A DNA stretch of 64,000 nucleotides from contig NZ_JACHVC010000012.1 in the NCBI RefSeq assembly GCF_014230145.1, positions 253,001 to 317,000 of the forward strand, read 5' to 3'. Below, piece by piece: positions 48,471-57,800 of the stretch. This DNA comes from Pelagicoccus albus. Its GTDB lineage: Bacteria > Verrucomicrobiota > Verrucomicrobiia > Opitutales > Opitutaceae. The position numbers and the translations under genes were made by a program. Each line of letters begins with the position of its first letter. The stretch's first letter is position 1. Under the pieces are notes generated by a model that saw only the letters and a program-made list of their open reading frames with translations, had not been told where the DNA came from and did no database searches.

Positions 48471-48763
48471 CCTAAATCCGTCCAATCAATCACAGTGCCT
48501 CCACCCGTCAAATAGTAAGGGCTAACTAATAAATTTGAATCACGTTCCCGCACAACTAAGAATTCTCTGACTCGGAATCTTCTACAAACATGCAAATCGT
48601 ATTTCTCAGCACTCAAGTCCGGACAACCATCGAAAGGGTACAACTTCCTCAAAACCTCCTCCTTCTTTTCATCCGGAATCTCATACACTTCGATACCAAC
48701 GGTATTGCTCGCCTTTAAAGGAAAAGGAAGCTTCGCCTCCGACCAATTCATTTTGTTTTTCAT
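48467..48763 (-). CDS. 98-residue protein coupled to the SIR2 gene, unknown
   Basis: ATG 48763 (a second ATG at 48751). It ends with TGA inside the SIR2 start (ATGA) and its own beginning lies inside the end of the replication gene (48681-48763), so three genes are packed head to tail. Visible features: KLPFPLKASNTVGIEVYEIP, KKEEVLRKLYPFDGCPDLS, CRRFRVREFLVVRERDSN and YYLTGGGTVIDW. Looks like a small soluble alpha/beta protein. No family recognised. Position suggests a partner, inhibitor or trigger for the SIR2 protein, which is inference. Confidence 0.7.
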   Translation of the reverse strand: MKNKMNWSEAKLPFPLKASNTVGIEVYEIPDEKKEEVLRKLYPFDGCPDLSAEKYDLHVCRRFRVREFLVVRERDSNLLVSPYYLTGGGTVIDWTDLG

Positions 48764-49865
48764 AGCTTTTATCTTTTCTGATTCTCATTTCGTGTAACCG
48801 AGCAAAGACGAACTTCCTCATCTGCTCTTCAGAAAATTCTGGGATATTCGTCTTGGTTTGCCCCAATTCCTGCCCCAATTCCATCGGGATCCTCATAGTC
48901 CTTGCCCCATCGTAATCATCGAATGGAAGGTAACTGATCACGTCCTTAATCCTATAGGCCCAACTAGGTCCCCAGAGTTTCGAAAACTCCGAATAATCCT
49001 TTAATCCAAAGTGCGTAGCCACTTCTCCGATACAACCTCTCCAACGTCTGCCGTCTGGTGAAACCCAAGACAGTCTTGAAGACGCTGCACGAATAGCCTT
49101 CCCGCCCTTCGCAACAAGCCTTCGACGCTCAACACGTGTCCTCTTCTCCTTCGCATTGATCCGGTTCGTGACGAAACCCTTATCCAGATACTTAGCAAGG
49201 TACTTACCGCATCCTTCCGCATTGCTTTTGATTGGCTCCATTTGACACCTACCAATCATTTTTGAACGTTCGGACATCTTTACGATACCCTGCCAATAGA
49301 CGCGAATCGGATGATCTTTCGCACAACATTTCGCAAGATGAGCGTAAGCCTTACCTCGATTCTTCCCAAACAGCTCTTTAGAGGCTGACCAATGATCCCA
49401 ATCGAATGCCGCTCGGATATTATCTCTACATTCAACCAGCATATGCAAATGCCATGATCCGTCCTTGTGCTGCTCCGCAACTCGGTACCACTTGCCGAAT
49501 AGGCGGCAAAAGACATCAGACGAAACGAAGGAATGAAAAAGCTTTGTCGCTTTTTTGTACGCGTACACCTTCTCCTTGAATGTAACCGTCATGAAGCCAA
49601 TTCGATCCGCACCGCAGTCTTCAATATGAGCTTCAAGATTTAGCCGAAGGGCAAATATCGCCTTCTTGTGGTAAGGGGTAAGTTCTAAGGTATTTCGTCG
49701 AACAAATTGGCTTAATCCTGCTTCTGTTCCCAGCCCTTCGTACCACCCGTCTTTTTTGGTTTCACTGCAATTACCACTATTTAGACAAGGAAGGCGGGAG
49801 CCACCTTCGCGAGCGGCCTTACGGCCGCTTCGCGAAGCTGCTTCCCGCCGATCGCAGACGCTCAC
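48681..49865 (-). CDS. rep: HUH-endonuclease replication initiator (rolling-circle type)
   Basis: 394 residues if GTG 49865 is the start, chosen for AGGGGG 7 bases upstream; the frame stays open to TTG 50066 but that part crosses non-protein-like sequence. Motif 1 IGFMTVTFKEK, motif 2 (HUH) SWHLHMLVEC, motif 3 GCGKYLAKYLDKG with two Tyr four residues apart, in the usual order and spacing. These enzymes nick an origin through a tyrosine and start rolling-circle replication. A large inverted repeat overlaps its first codons and is the natural candidate origin. Related proteins occur on small plasmids and phage satellites. Confidence 0.78.
   Translation of the reverse strand: MSVCDRREAASRSGRKAAREGGSRLPCLNSGNCSETKKDGWYEGLGTEAGLSQFVRRNTLELTPYHKKAIFALRLNLEAHIEDCGADRIGFMTVTFKEKVYAYKKATKLFHSFVSSDVFCRLFGKWYRVAEQHKDGSWHLHMLVECRDNIRAAFDWDHWSASKELFGKNRGKAYAHLAKCCAKDHPIRVYWQGIVKMSERSKMIGRCQMEPIKSNAEGCGKYLAKYLDKGFVTNRINAKEKRTRVERRRLVAKGGKAIRAASSRLSWVSPDGRRWRGCIGEVATHFGLKDYSEFSKLWGPSWAYRIKDVISYLPFDDYDGARTMRIPMELGQELGQTKTNIPEFSEEQMRKFVFARLHEMRIRKDKSYEKQNELVGGEASFSFKGEQYRWYRSV
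49793..49849. repeat. Large inverted repeat, candidate replication origin
   Basis: 57 bp: outer arms GGCGGGAG / CTTCCCGCC, inner arms CTTCGCGAGCGGCC / GGCCGCTTCGCGAAG (one bulged A) around a TTAC-centred loop. The structure is much stronger than any terminator in the window and lacks a T-run. It overlaps the first 25 or so codons of rep. Candidate double-strand origin or single-strand origin hairpin for the HUH protein; an mRNA-level attenuator for rep is the alternative. Confidence 0.6.
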
Positions 49866-50357
49866 AGGTACACCCCCTGCCCAAACGAAAGATTCTCGAA
49901 ACAAGTTTCGCCCGCTCCGTGACTCCTCCCTTGTTGGCCGCAAATAGGCCTTTGCTCGAAGAAGCAAATGTGTTTGGAAGCGAGACACCCAGACCGACGC
50001 AAAAAGACGCTCAAGCGTCCCTGAGGCTGCCCAGCGGCCCAGTCCTTTCCTTCTTCGACCGGCCAATTATGCTGACGGCCAAAAAGGGAGCTTCCCTCCG
50101 CGGACCACAGCAAGCTGCTCGAAACTTCTTCCGAGTATCTTTCCAGCGATGCCCCTACCATCCCGCCTCGCCTCCCTGAGCTTCGACGATGAGGTGTATC
50201 GCTACCTTTACGCTGGTTTGCAGCTTCGGCCACAAAAGGACCAAATCGAGGAGCGATTTCTCGTCCGCTGGATTAAGTTGTGCGCCTATCTGTGCGCACC
50301 CCCCTTCCGCTACAAACCTAAGTAAATGTCTGTTAAGAACTTCCGCATGAACGGCGT
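49866..50357. other. Right end of the element, no convincing gene
   Basis: About 490 bases between the rep start and attR. The minus-strand frames found here have low-complexity Arg/Gly/Ser content and no recognisable start or family. It may hold the rep promoter and recombinase arm-binding sites. I see no repeats strong enough to name. Confidence 0.5.
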
Positions 50358-50384
50358 CGGGTTCGACTCCCGCCACCTCCACCA
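50358..50384 (+). repeat. Right attachment site (attR)
   Basis: 27-bp exact copy of the ssrA 3' end (45317-45343), same orientation. It is followed by AAAATGG and the intrinsic terminator that must originally have ended ssrA, which fixes this as the chromosomal side of the insertion. Confidence 0.9.
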
Positions 50385-50389
50385 AAAAT

Positions 50390-50412
50390 GGCCCCGTTCA
50401 GGGGCCTTTTTT
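50390..50412 (+). terminator. Displaced ssrA terminator
   Basis: Perfect 6-bp stem GGCCCC / GGGGCC, 5-base loop, six T. Lies 5 bases past attR. Before integration it would have followed the tmRNA gene directly. Confidence 0.85.
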
Positions 50413-50591
50413 GTATCCGGTTCTAATCGTCGCCCCTTCAGGTCGAGGCTCCAATTTTACAACACAGCCATAACAACTATTTGAGAGCTCGGCTACCGAG
50501 GTTCCTCAAGCCTAGAAAACTCTGAGTTTGCCTTTTCGTAACATAAATCCAATTTCAGCTAGGTGGTGCGTCACCTCCCACGGAAGCGTAT

Positions 50592-51326
50592 ATGGATATC
50601 AACTACTGGAACAAAATTTGCAAAAACTATCAAAGCGAGGTGCTCAGCGTATTCGACAATGACCTACACGGCCTTGTAAAGCAGCGCGTCGGAAAAATCG
50701 CCCAAGAAGAAGAAATCGAGCGTGCAGCGGATATCGGGTGCGGTGTTGGGCGTTTTACACCTTTGCTTGCCGAGCAGTTCGAAGAGGTCGAAGCGTGCGA
50801 TTTGTCTTCCGTTGGCCTGAAGAACGCGAAACGTCGCTGCAGTCAGCAGGACAACATTAATTTCTATCAAGTCGACCTGGTCAGCGAAGCCATCCCATTC
50901 GCCCCGGTGGATTTCGCCTTCTGCGTCAACGTGCTTATCATGCCGTCTCTTGACCAACGTCTTAGAGCGTGGCGATCCGTGACGAACCAAGTCAATCGCG
51001 GTGGAACGCTTCTTTTGGTCGTACCGTCGCTAGAGTCCGTGCAAATGGAGTTCTACAGCAATGTTGAACGCCGGCTCAGCGATGGGGAAGGCTGCGGCGA
51101 AGCGGTTCGCAATAGTATCGATGAAAAAGCGCGAGCTTCCGACTTGAGGCTCGGGGTGCACCAACTCGACGGAGTTCGCACCAAACACTATCTCAAAGAC
51201 GAAATCGCCCAAATGCTGGAGGAACATGAATTCGAAATTCAGGAAATCTCAAAACTCATGTATTCCGAAGACGAACATACGCATTTCTCACAGTGGGACT
51301 GGCTGGCTACCGCCACCAGAAAATAA
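50592..51326 (+). CDS. Class I SAM-dependent methyltransferase
   Basis: 244 residues. Motif I AADIGCGVGRFTPLLAEQF at about 45-63, motif II acidic residue in VEACDLSS, motif III VDLVSEAIPFAPVDFAFC. C-terminal segment is acidic (YSEDEHTHFSQWDW). Small-molecule type methyltransferase; the substrate is unknown. First host gene after the island. Confidence 0.8.
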   Translation: MDINYWNKICKNYQSEVLSVFDNDLHGLVKQRVGKIAQEEEIERAADIGCGVGRFTPLLAEQFEEVEACDLSSVGLKNAKRRCSQQDNINFYQVDLVSEAIPFAPVDFAFCVNVLIMPSLDQRLRAWRSVTNQVNRGGTLLLVVPSLESVQMEFYSNVERRLSDGEGCGEAVRNSIDEKARASDLRLGVHQLDGVRTKHYLKDEIAQMLEEHEFEIQEISKLMYSEDEHTHFSQWDWLATATRK

Positions 51327-51524
51327 AGATCGTCTGATTACAGAAGGTCGCGGCCTAAGCCCCTGCACCTCGGATTGCTTGCGCGACGCGCTGACATTAG
51401 CTGAAGGAGCGAACAAATTCGCCCAGATCCCGCACAAAGCCTGATCATTGAGTTGCATGGCGAGCCGGAAATGGCGAGACTCGCCTCCTGAGCCTACCTG
51501 TTACCTTCGAGCCTGATCCTTACT

Positions 51525-52712
51525 ATGCCTGAAACCAATTCCAGCTCCAACCCGCGCGGAAAGCTTTCTCCCAATCAATGGCGGCTTATCGGCGCCGCCC
51601 TGGCAATCCTCAGCGTTACGATCATCGCCTTCTTCATCCTCGGCGTTTTCAACTTGCTGCGGGATTTCATCGCCACCTTTTCAGACGTTCTTTGGCCACT
51701 CGCCGCAGCGGGCATTCTCGCTATGATCTTCCGGCCCTTTGTAGTGTTTTTGCAAAGACGGGCAAAGTTTAGCCGCACCTGGGCAATCGTAACCCTCTTC
51801 CTCGTGGCCGCCTTGTTCTTGGCCGGCGTCCTCCTTTTGGTTGTTCCCACTGTGGTGGACCAGACCGTACGTTTCATCGAGTACCTTCCAGACCTCTTCC
51901 AAAGCCTTCGGACCGCGTTCGCCGAAACCTATCCCAAGGTGGTAGAATTCGCCAACGAGAAGATTGGGCAAGAGAACTTGCAGCGGGTGCAATCCTTCCT
52001 CACCGACTCGGCTTCCTCGCTTCTAGGCAAGTCGGAACAAGCGATTGCCAATATCGGCAGTTTCGTTTCCCGGGTCCTAGCGATCGGCACAGGACTGGCA
52101 ATCATCCCAGTCTATCTCTTCTTCATGCTGGAAAGCCGCCGCAGCCTGATTCGCGACCTGAAAAAGCAACTCTCCTTTATCCGAGACGATTGGCGGGACG
52201 ATATCCTTTTCCTGACCGAGGAGTTTATTGGGAGCGTCGTATCCTTTTTCCGCGGACAAATCATCATCGCCTTTATCATGGGAGTTTTGCTGGCCTTAGG
52301 CTTCATGATCATCGGCCTAAATTTCGCTATAATTCTTGGCCTTGCCATCGGTTTCCTGAACATAATCCCCTACTTGGGCAGTATCATTGGCCTAGGTATC
52401 GCTCTCCCTCTGGCCTATTTCCAGAAAGACGGAGGCGGCACGGAGCTACTGCTTTTCGCGATAGGCGTTTTTGTCGCGGTGCAAATGATCGAAGGCTACC
52501 TGCTCACGCCGCGTATCATGGGTAAGACAACCGGGCTCCACCCCATGGTTATTATCGTGGCCATTTTCTTCTGGGGCACCGCCCTCAATGGCGTCCTAGG
52601 CATGATCCTAGCCATCCCCCTCACCGCCTTTTTCGTGGTCGCCTGGCGCTTGGCAAAACGCAAGTACTTCGACCACCTGAGAGAGGCTCAAAGCTCTACT
52701 TCGGAGAGCTAG
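51525..52712 (+). CDS. AI-2E family transporter (PerM/YdiK type)
   Basis: 395 residues with about eight membrane helices: two at the N-terminus, a soluble loop (about 105-185), then the cluster with GLAIGFLNIIPYLGSIIGLGIALP, the family signature, and a final VIIVAIFFWGTALNGVLGMILAIPL. Family members include TqsA (autoinducer-2 exporter) and cation antiporters, so the substrate is open. Confidence 0.9.
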   Translation: MPETNSSSNPRGKLSPNQWRLIGAALAILSVTIIAFFILGVFNLLRDFIATFSDVLWPLAAAGILAMIFRPFVVFLQRRAKFSRTWAIVTLFLVAALFLAGVLLLVVPTVVDQTVRFIEYLPDLFQSLRTAFAETYPKVVEFANEKIGQENLQRVQSFLTDSASSLLGKSEQAIANIGSFVSRVLAIGTGLAIIPVYLFFMLESRRSLIRDLKKQLSFIRDDWRDDILFLTEEFIGSVVSFFRGQIIIAFIMGVLLALGFMIIGLNFAIILGLAIGFLNIIPYLGSIIGLGIALPLAYFQKDGGGTELLLFAIGVFVAVQMIEGYLLTPRIMGKTTGLHPMVIIVAIFFWGTALNGVLGMILAIPLTAFFVVAWRLAKRKYFDHLREAQSSTSES

Positions 52713-52931
52713 GACTTCCCCGACTAGATCGTTTGCGTCTGTGTTGTATTCGCACGGCAAGCACGTTTAAACGACTCAAGCTTCCTTCGAGCTTAACATT
52801 CTCGAGCTAAGCTGCGTCCACAAAAACGGGAGACTTGGGCAAGCGAGGACTTCGCCTCGGAGCCGAAATTCCACCGACCTTGGGATGGAACTTCTAGCGT
52901 CCCCTTGGCATATGTCGTGCTCCCCGCCCGC

Positions 52932-53951
52932 ATGCCTTTCCAAGCCACTCCTGAGTTAGCCGCCTTTGTCCGGGACCTTCCCAAAACAGAAACCCACCTG
53001 CATATCGAAGGAGCTTGCCCCTTCCAGCTTCTGAAACAGCTCGACCCCATCAAGCACTCCCAGCCGCCCCCTTTTTGGGCAGATGACTTTCGCTATCGCA
53101 GCTTCCAGCAATTCATGGACCTCTACGTCCAGTACTGCTCCGAATTTTACACCGACGCCAAGCGATTCCACGAAGCCGCCAAGATCATCCTTAAAAACTG
53201 CGTCGACCAGGGTTGCCGCTACGTCGAAACAAGCTTTCACCTTCCGACCCTACTGTACCTCTCGGACGATGGTCCCACCATCATCGACGCGATCCGATCC
53301 GCAGCCCCTGCCGAGCTCGAGCTGCGCATATTCGCCGGCATGTGCCACAATGACTACAAAGACGCCGGCAAAGACCTGATCGATAGTTGCCTGACTTGGG
53401 AAGGACTGGATGGCATCGACCTTCACGGTCCGGAAGACCTTCCTCTCGAACCTTGGACCGCTGACATCTGGGAAAAAGCGCGCCTCGCCGGTAAGTTCAC
53501 CAAAGCGCATGCAGGGGAATTCATGGGCTCGGACTTTGTCGATCGCGTCATAGACGACCTAAAAGTCACCCGGATCGAGCATGGAGTCCGCTCCATCGAA
53601 AACCCCGCTACGGTCGAACGACTCGTCCGGGAAAACATAGCTCTCGACGTCTGCCCTATCAGCAATCTCAAACTTGCGGTCGAGGGGATCCCCAGCATGA
53701 ACCGCCACCCCATTCGCGAACTCTTCGATGCAGGCGTACTTCTCACCGTAAATTCCGACGACCCCTTTTTCTTCGGGAACAGTCTGAGCGAGGATTACTA
53801 CGCATTGGTTCAGGAGCTCGGCTTTTCACTCCCTGAGCTAGCCAAACTCGCTGCCAACGGATTCCAAGTCGCCCTTCTTAGCGAAGAATCGCGAGCCTCC
53901 TACATGAGCGAGCTGCAAGACTACTGTCGACTCCACGGCATAGAGCTGTAA
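52932..53951 (+). CDS. Adenosine/adenine deaminase family protein
   Basis: 339 residues from ATG 52932; a TTG-led extension of nine codons is unlikely. Zinc ligands His22 and His24 (ETHLHIEG), His193 and Glu196 (KAHAGE), His217, and Asp276-Asp277 in NSDDPFFFG. Closing F-N-type helix with ARN-like substitution SRASYMSEL. Hydrolyses the amino group of adenosine or adenine; the SDDP-FFFG ending and short length are close to adenine deaminase type 2, but the substrate needs testing. Confidence 0.87.
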   Translation: MPFQATPELAAFVRDLPKTETHLHIEGACPFQLLKQLDPIKHSQPPPFWADDFRYRSFQQFMDLYVQYCSEFYTDAKRFHEAAKIILKNCVDQGCRYVETSFHLPTLLYLSDDGPTIIDAIRSAAPAELELRIFAGMCHNDYKDAGKDLIDSCLTWEGLDGIDLHGPEDLPLEPWTADIWEKARLAGKFTKAHAGEFMGSDFVDRVIDDLKVTRIEHGVRSIENPATVERLVRENIALDVCPISNLKLAVEGIPSMNRHPIRELFDAGVLLTVNSDDPFFFGNSLSEDYYALVQELGFSLPELAKLAANGFQVALLSEESRASYMSELQDYCRLHGIEL

Positions 53952-54161
53952 GTCGCGTCCAGAGCGATTTGAATACAAAATCCAACGATGAAGGAGCGAA
54001 CGTATCGAAACTTTCGCTACTTGTCCCGTGAACATCCTTTTAGAAATGCGGCAGGCTAAAACAAAACGACAAGTGAGCGTGTCCTTTAGTATATACAGAA
54101 AACAAATCGCTTATCCTAAGTACTTTCGATTCGAAAAACAATGGCCCAGACGTCATGCAAA

Positions 54162-54193
54162 AAAGAGCACGGATTTAAATTTCCGTACTCTTT
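54162..54193 (-). terminator. Terminator of the small minus-strand unit
   Basis: 12-bp stem AAAGAGCACGGA / TCCGTACTCTTT with one C-A mismatch and an 8-base AT loop. On the minus strand the stem ends in six T. It could also stop the deaminase transcript from the other side. Confidence 0.7.
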
Positions 54194-54226
54194 GCGAATC
54201 TCAATCGAGATGCGTTGCGTGATTCT

Positions 54227-54307
54227 CTAGACGTTTTCAACATCTGTTGCGAATTGAGAAATGAGTGCAACAACGATCAATATAGAATAGGCGATAACGA
54301 GCGTCAT
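54227..54307 (-). CDS. Candidate 26-residue single-span membrane protein
   Basis: ATG 54307 to TAG 54227. The peptide begins MTLVIAYSILIVVALI, a complete hydrophobic span, and ends with a polar tail (SQFATDVENV). A promoter-like sequence lies about 85 bp upstream and a terminator 33 bp downstream, both on the same strand. No clear Shine-Dalgarno; the 5' side has AACAACCAACC, as seen elsewhere in the window. Could also be a small RNA. Confidence 0.45.
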   Translation of the reverse strand: MTLVIAYSILIVVALISQFATDVENV

Positions 54308-54392
54308 TTTAATGTTCGGTTGGTTGTTAGATTTGGATTAGCGATCTTGTACTAACGAGTACCCAACCGGCCCCAAAAGGTGACAGATTTTT

Positions 54393-54422
54393 TGTATAAT
54401 TTTCTCTCGTGCCCTTTTTCAA
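54393..54422 (-). promoter_or_regulatory. Sigma-70-like promoter for the small unit
   Basis: On the minus strand TTGAAA (54417-54422), 18-base spacer, TATACA (54393-54398). It points to the 26-codon ORF and implies a leader of about 80 nt. Judged by eye only. Confidence 0.4.
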
Positions 54423-54863
54423 AAGAAATGACTCCTTGGTGTTTTACGGAGGCGGAGCTCAAATCTATCTCAAATTGTAAAACATAGAGAAGTGGCGAAA
54501 TGTCCATTGGAACGCCCTAGCCTTCACTTAGCTGAAAAACACCTCACTTTAACCGCAACCAGATAGTGGATACACCCCAACAGCGGCTGAGTGCATTCAT
54601 CGAAGACTTATAGGCAGTGCGCATCTGCATCGATTGGCGTATGGAAAACTGATTCTTGGGTAATTCCCTTACCTAGGTGGGAGCGAATCAAACAGTAGTC
54701 ATTAGAAACATTTATATACGTAAAGGGTGAAGATCGATTTACGTAAATGAACTAGACAGAATCGAGGCGATACTGGTAATCACTTAGTCTTCACAAACCT
54801 GAAACTCTGCTGCTCTGCCTAACCCCAAGTCAGCAAGCCGCGGACACATCCCCCTCCCCTTCA

Positions 54864-57800
54864 ATGCGTTCTGCTGTATTCGCACTCCTTTCTCTATTTG
54901 TTCTCACATTCTGCTCTAAAGAGCTAGCCGCCCAAGATCCCAGTGTGTGGACTGACTTCGATATAAAGGGCGACATCGCTTACCTCCTCAGGAAGTCTCC
55001 CTCCCAAGTCATGCGATACGACCTGGCAGAGGAGGAATGGCTCGACCCTATTTCTTTCGAAGACATTCCGATCTCGATCGCTATTGACGACACTCACCTT
55101 TTTGTAGCCTACGATCGAAGCGTTAAACGTTACGATCTGGACGGCTCCAACGAGACACATGTCACGAATACGAGCTCTACGATTCTAGACCTGCTCATCG
55201 ACGGTACGGTGCTTTTCGTTAGCCAAGACAGCTCTCTTTACATCGACTCTGCGAGCTATAACAAATCGACATTCGCCGAAATCGACACGTTCGAAAACTA
55301 TGTCGCCGGTATCGCGGGCCCCTCACTAGCACCCTCTAAGCGCAAAATCTTCGGCCGCAGCAGAGGCTACAGTCCATCTGACATAAATTACCTCGAGTAC
55401 GACGCCGACGGAAACTTCATCGGCTCCGGCGAAAGCCCCTACCACGGCGATTACCCTGGAGCGTCACGAACCTGGACCTTCCCCGACGATTCCAAGGTCG
55501 CCGATGATAGCGGCACCGTCTACAATACAGCAGACCTAACCTATAATAACTCCTTCGGAGCTCAGCTTACCGCGTTGGCCTTCTATGGGAACGATGTACC
55601 AATCGCTCTAATCGAAGATACGCTATATTCGTACTCGAACACACTCCTCGAGACCGGCAGCTACGCTCTCACAGTACCCTCGCCGAAGGACATCGTAGTC
55701 GTGGGAGAGAAAGTCATCGTTTTCTATGAAGACAGTACGCTGCCAACCAAAGTGGGCGTCACCTCTGTTTTGCTGACCGATCTCGGAGCAAATGAGCCAG
55801 GCGAAGCGATATCACCGATCGACCTTCCCTATGAGATCGATGATACCACCATCGACAGCGACGGTATCCTATACCTTCTAAGCAAGGCGCACAGCAGCCT
55901 CTTCCGCTGGGACACTGTTGACCAACAGTATATCGAGACCATCGCACTCCCAGACGCGTGTACCATCATCGAGTACAGCCCCTCTCAAAACCGCCTCTTC
56001 CTCTACGCTCCTCCTCGTAAGATCTATTTGATGGATCTAGATGAAGCCAGCCCGACCCCAACACACTTCATCAACGTTCCACTCCAAATCGACACGCTCT
56101 TACCCATGGGCTCCGATCTACTGGCACTCGCCAACGGAAGTTGGGATAGCCAATGGCTCTACGACCAAGATGGAACTTTACTCAATTCCTCCATAACCTG
56201 CTGCTACCATGACTACCACGCCTACGACGAAAGCTCCAACACGCTCTACTACGATAACTACCAAGTAGATTACCTCGGCAACGGCGAATTCGGCGAACCA
56301 CAAAGCGCAGGCCAATACGGCTTCAACCCCATTGCCCTTTCCCCGGACGGAAAACTCTTCATAAACGAGAATGGAATTATCTTTGGCGCAAGCAGCCGCG
56401 AACAAATCGACGTTCTGTCAAACGACATCCAGGCAGCCCTCTGGAATTCCTCAAAGACACTCTTCACGGTTGAAAAACCTGCTTACGATGATCCACAGCG
56501 AGAGAGTCAATCCATCCTACAAAAGTGGAGCGAATACAACGCGATCGATGGGGAGGCTAAACTCGAAGGCCTCTTTGTGGACGCACACATGCATGACGAT
56601 AAAATCACAATCGTCACTACCTTGAATGGCACGCCACGCTTCAACGTCTTAACGAGCGACCTCGGGATTGCAGCCCCTACAGCTATCGAGCCACCAAACC
56701 TCGCTGTTGAAAAATACTCGGCCACCGCGGCAACACTGACATGGAGCGACGTATTCGGCGAACAAAGCTACATTCTTGAGCGAAAGGCTGACAACGGAGC
56801 TTGGGCCACGATCGCTACCATCGCCTTTGGAAACACCCGCTATACCGACGTCACTCTAACTACAGGCAAAACATACAGTTTCCGGCTCAAAGCGATTAAC
56901 GGATCCATCTCGTCCAATTACTCGGCAGCCGTCAGCATCGATCTCACTAGCGTAGTCGATACCCGCATTGATCCTAGAACCATATACTTCATTCCAGACG
57001 ACGAGCTTCTGGGCGAGAATGACATACTCTACCTACTCTCAAAGGAGAACCAAAGCATCTTCACTTGGGACGCCCGTACTTGTGAGTGGGGTGTCACCAT
57101 TCCACTGGAAGGTCAGCCAAATAGCTTCACCTATTCCCCCATCAACAACGCTCTTTATACCAGCTACCCGGACGGAAAGATCTACAGCATAAGCCTCGCC
57201 GCTGAGAACCCGGTGGAAATACTGTTCGCAGACGACACAAACGAAAACGTTACCACCGTTATCGCAGCTGGTAGATTCTTGGCATCTTACTCGAGCTCCG
57301 GAAGCTTCACTATGCACGACGCGACCGGCACCCTCGTAGAATCATCTTACTATCATTATAACATAGCCGGAGGGGTTTGGAATCAGTCCACTCACAAAAT
57401 CTACCACCTTCGTGATGGCATTTCGCCAAACGATCTCCTCTGGGATCAGATCGAGGAGGACGGCACGATCGGCGAGCAAAAAGACAGCCCTTACCACGAT
57501 AGTACCGGCATTCAGCATCCGGTTCGAGTCAACCCCCAGGGCAGCGTCGTCATTCTCGGCTCTGGGCGTATTTACCAGGCAAGTACGCTCGAACAAATCG
57601 ATGTGCTAAGCACTTCCCATATCGATGCAATCTGGATCGATGGCCGCCTCTACACTCTGAAAGAGGGTAAACTCATAGCATGGAACCTCACTGCCTACAC
57701 CGAATATAAGTCCATCACGCTCGACGATACCGGTTCACGAATATTCTCCACACAAGAGGGTCAGATCGTTCTCGTATCCAAAAACCAGGACCAGATTTTC

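Larger units (their letters stand above)
53952..54863. other. Long intergenic region with one minus-strand small transcription unit
   Basis: About 910 bases. The middle (54162-54422) holds, on the minus strand, a promoter-like sequence, a 26-codon ORF and a terminator. The right part contains a perfect palindrome ATTTACGTAAAT (54737-54748) and a nearby ACGTAAA (54718-54724), 115-145 bp before the large exported protein, possibly an operator. Nothing else is evident. Confidence 0.5.

Noticed and set aside
49866-50066. Extended N-terminus of the replication protein from TTG 50066
   Set aside because: The added 67 residues look like non-coding translation (Arg/Ser-rich, no fold), and GTG 49865 has a good upstream AGGGGG.
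49862-50233. 123-codon minus-strand ORF at the right end of the element
   Set aside because: Arg/Ser/Gly-rich, no start context, no family resemblance; overlaps the rep promoter area.
50340-50384. Second tRNA or tmRNA gene 3' end
   Set aside because: Only 27 bases match ssrA and nothing upstream continues the gene; it is the attR duplicate.
50155-50385. Minus-strand ORF beginning MVEVAGVEPDAV
   Set aside because: This is the antisense translation of the tmRNA 3' end, a common spurious ORF.
54028-54222. 64-codon plus-strand ORF after the deaminase gene
   Set aside because: It runs through the terminator hairpin at 54162-54193 and has no ribosome site.
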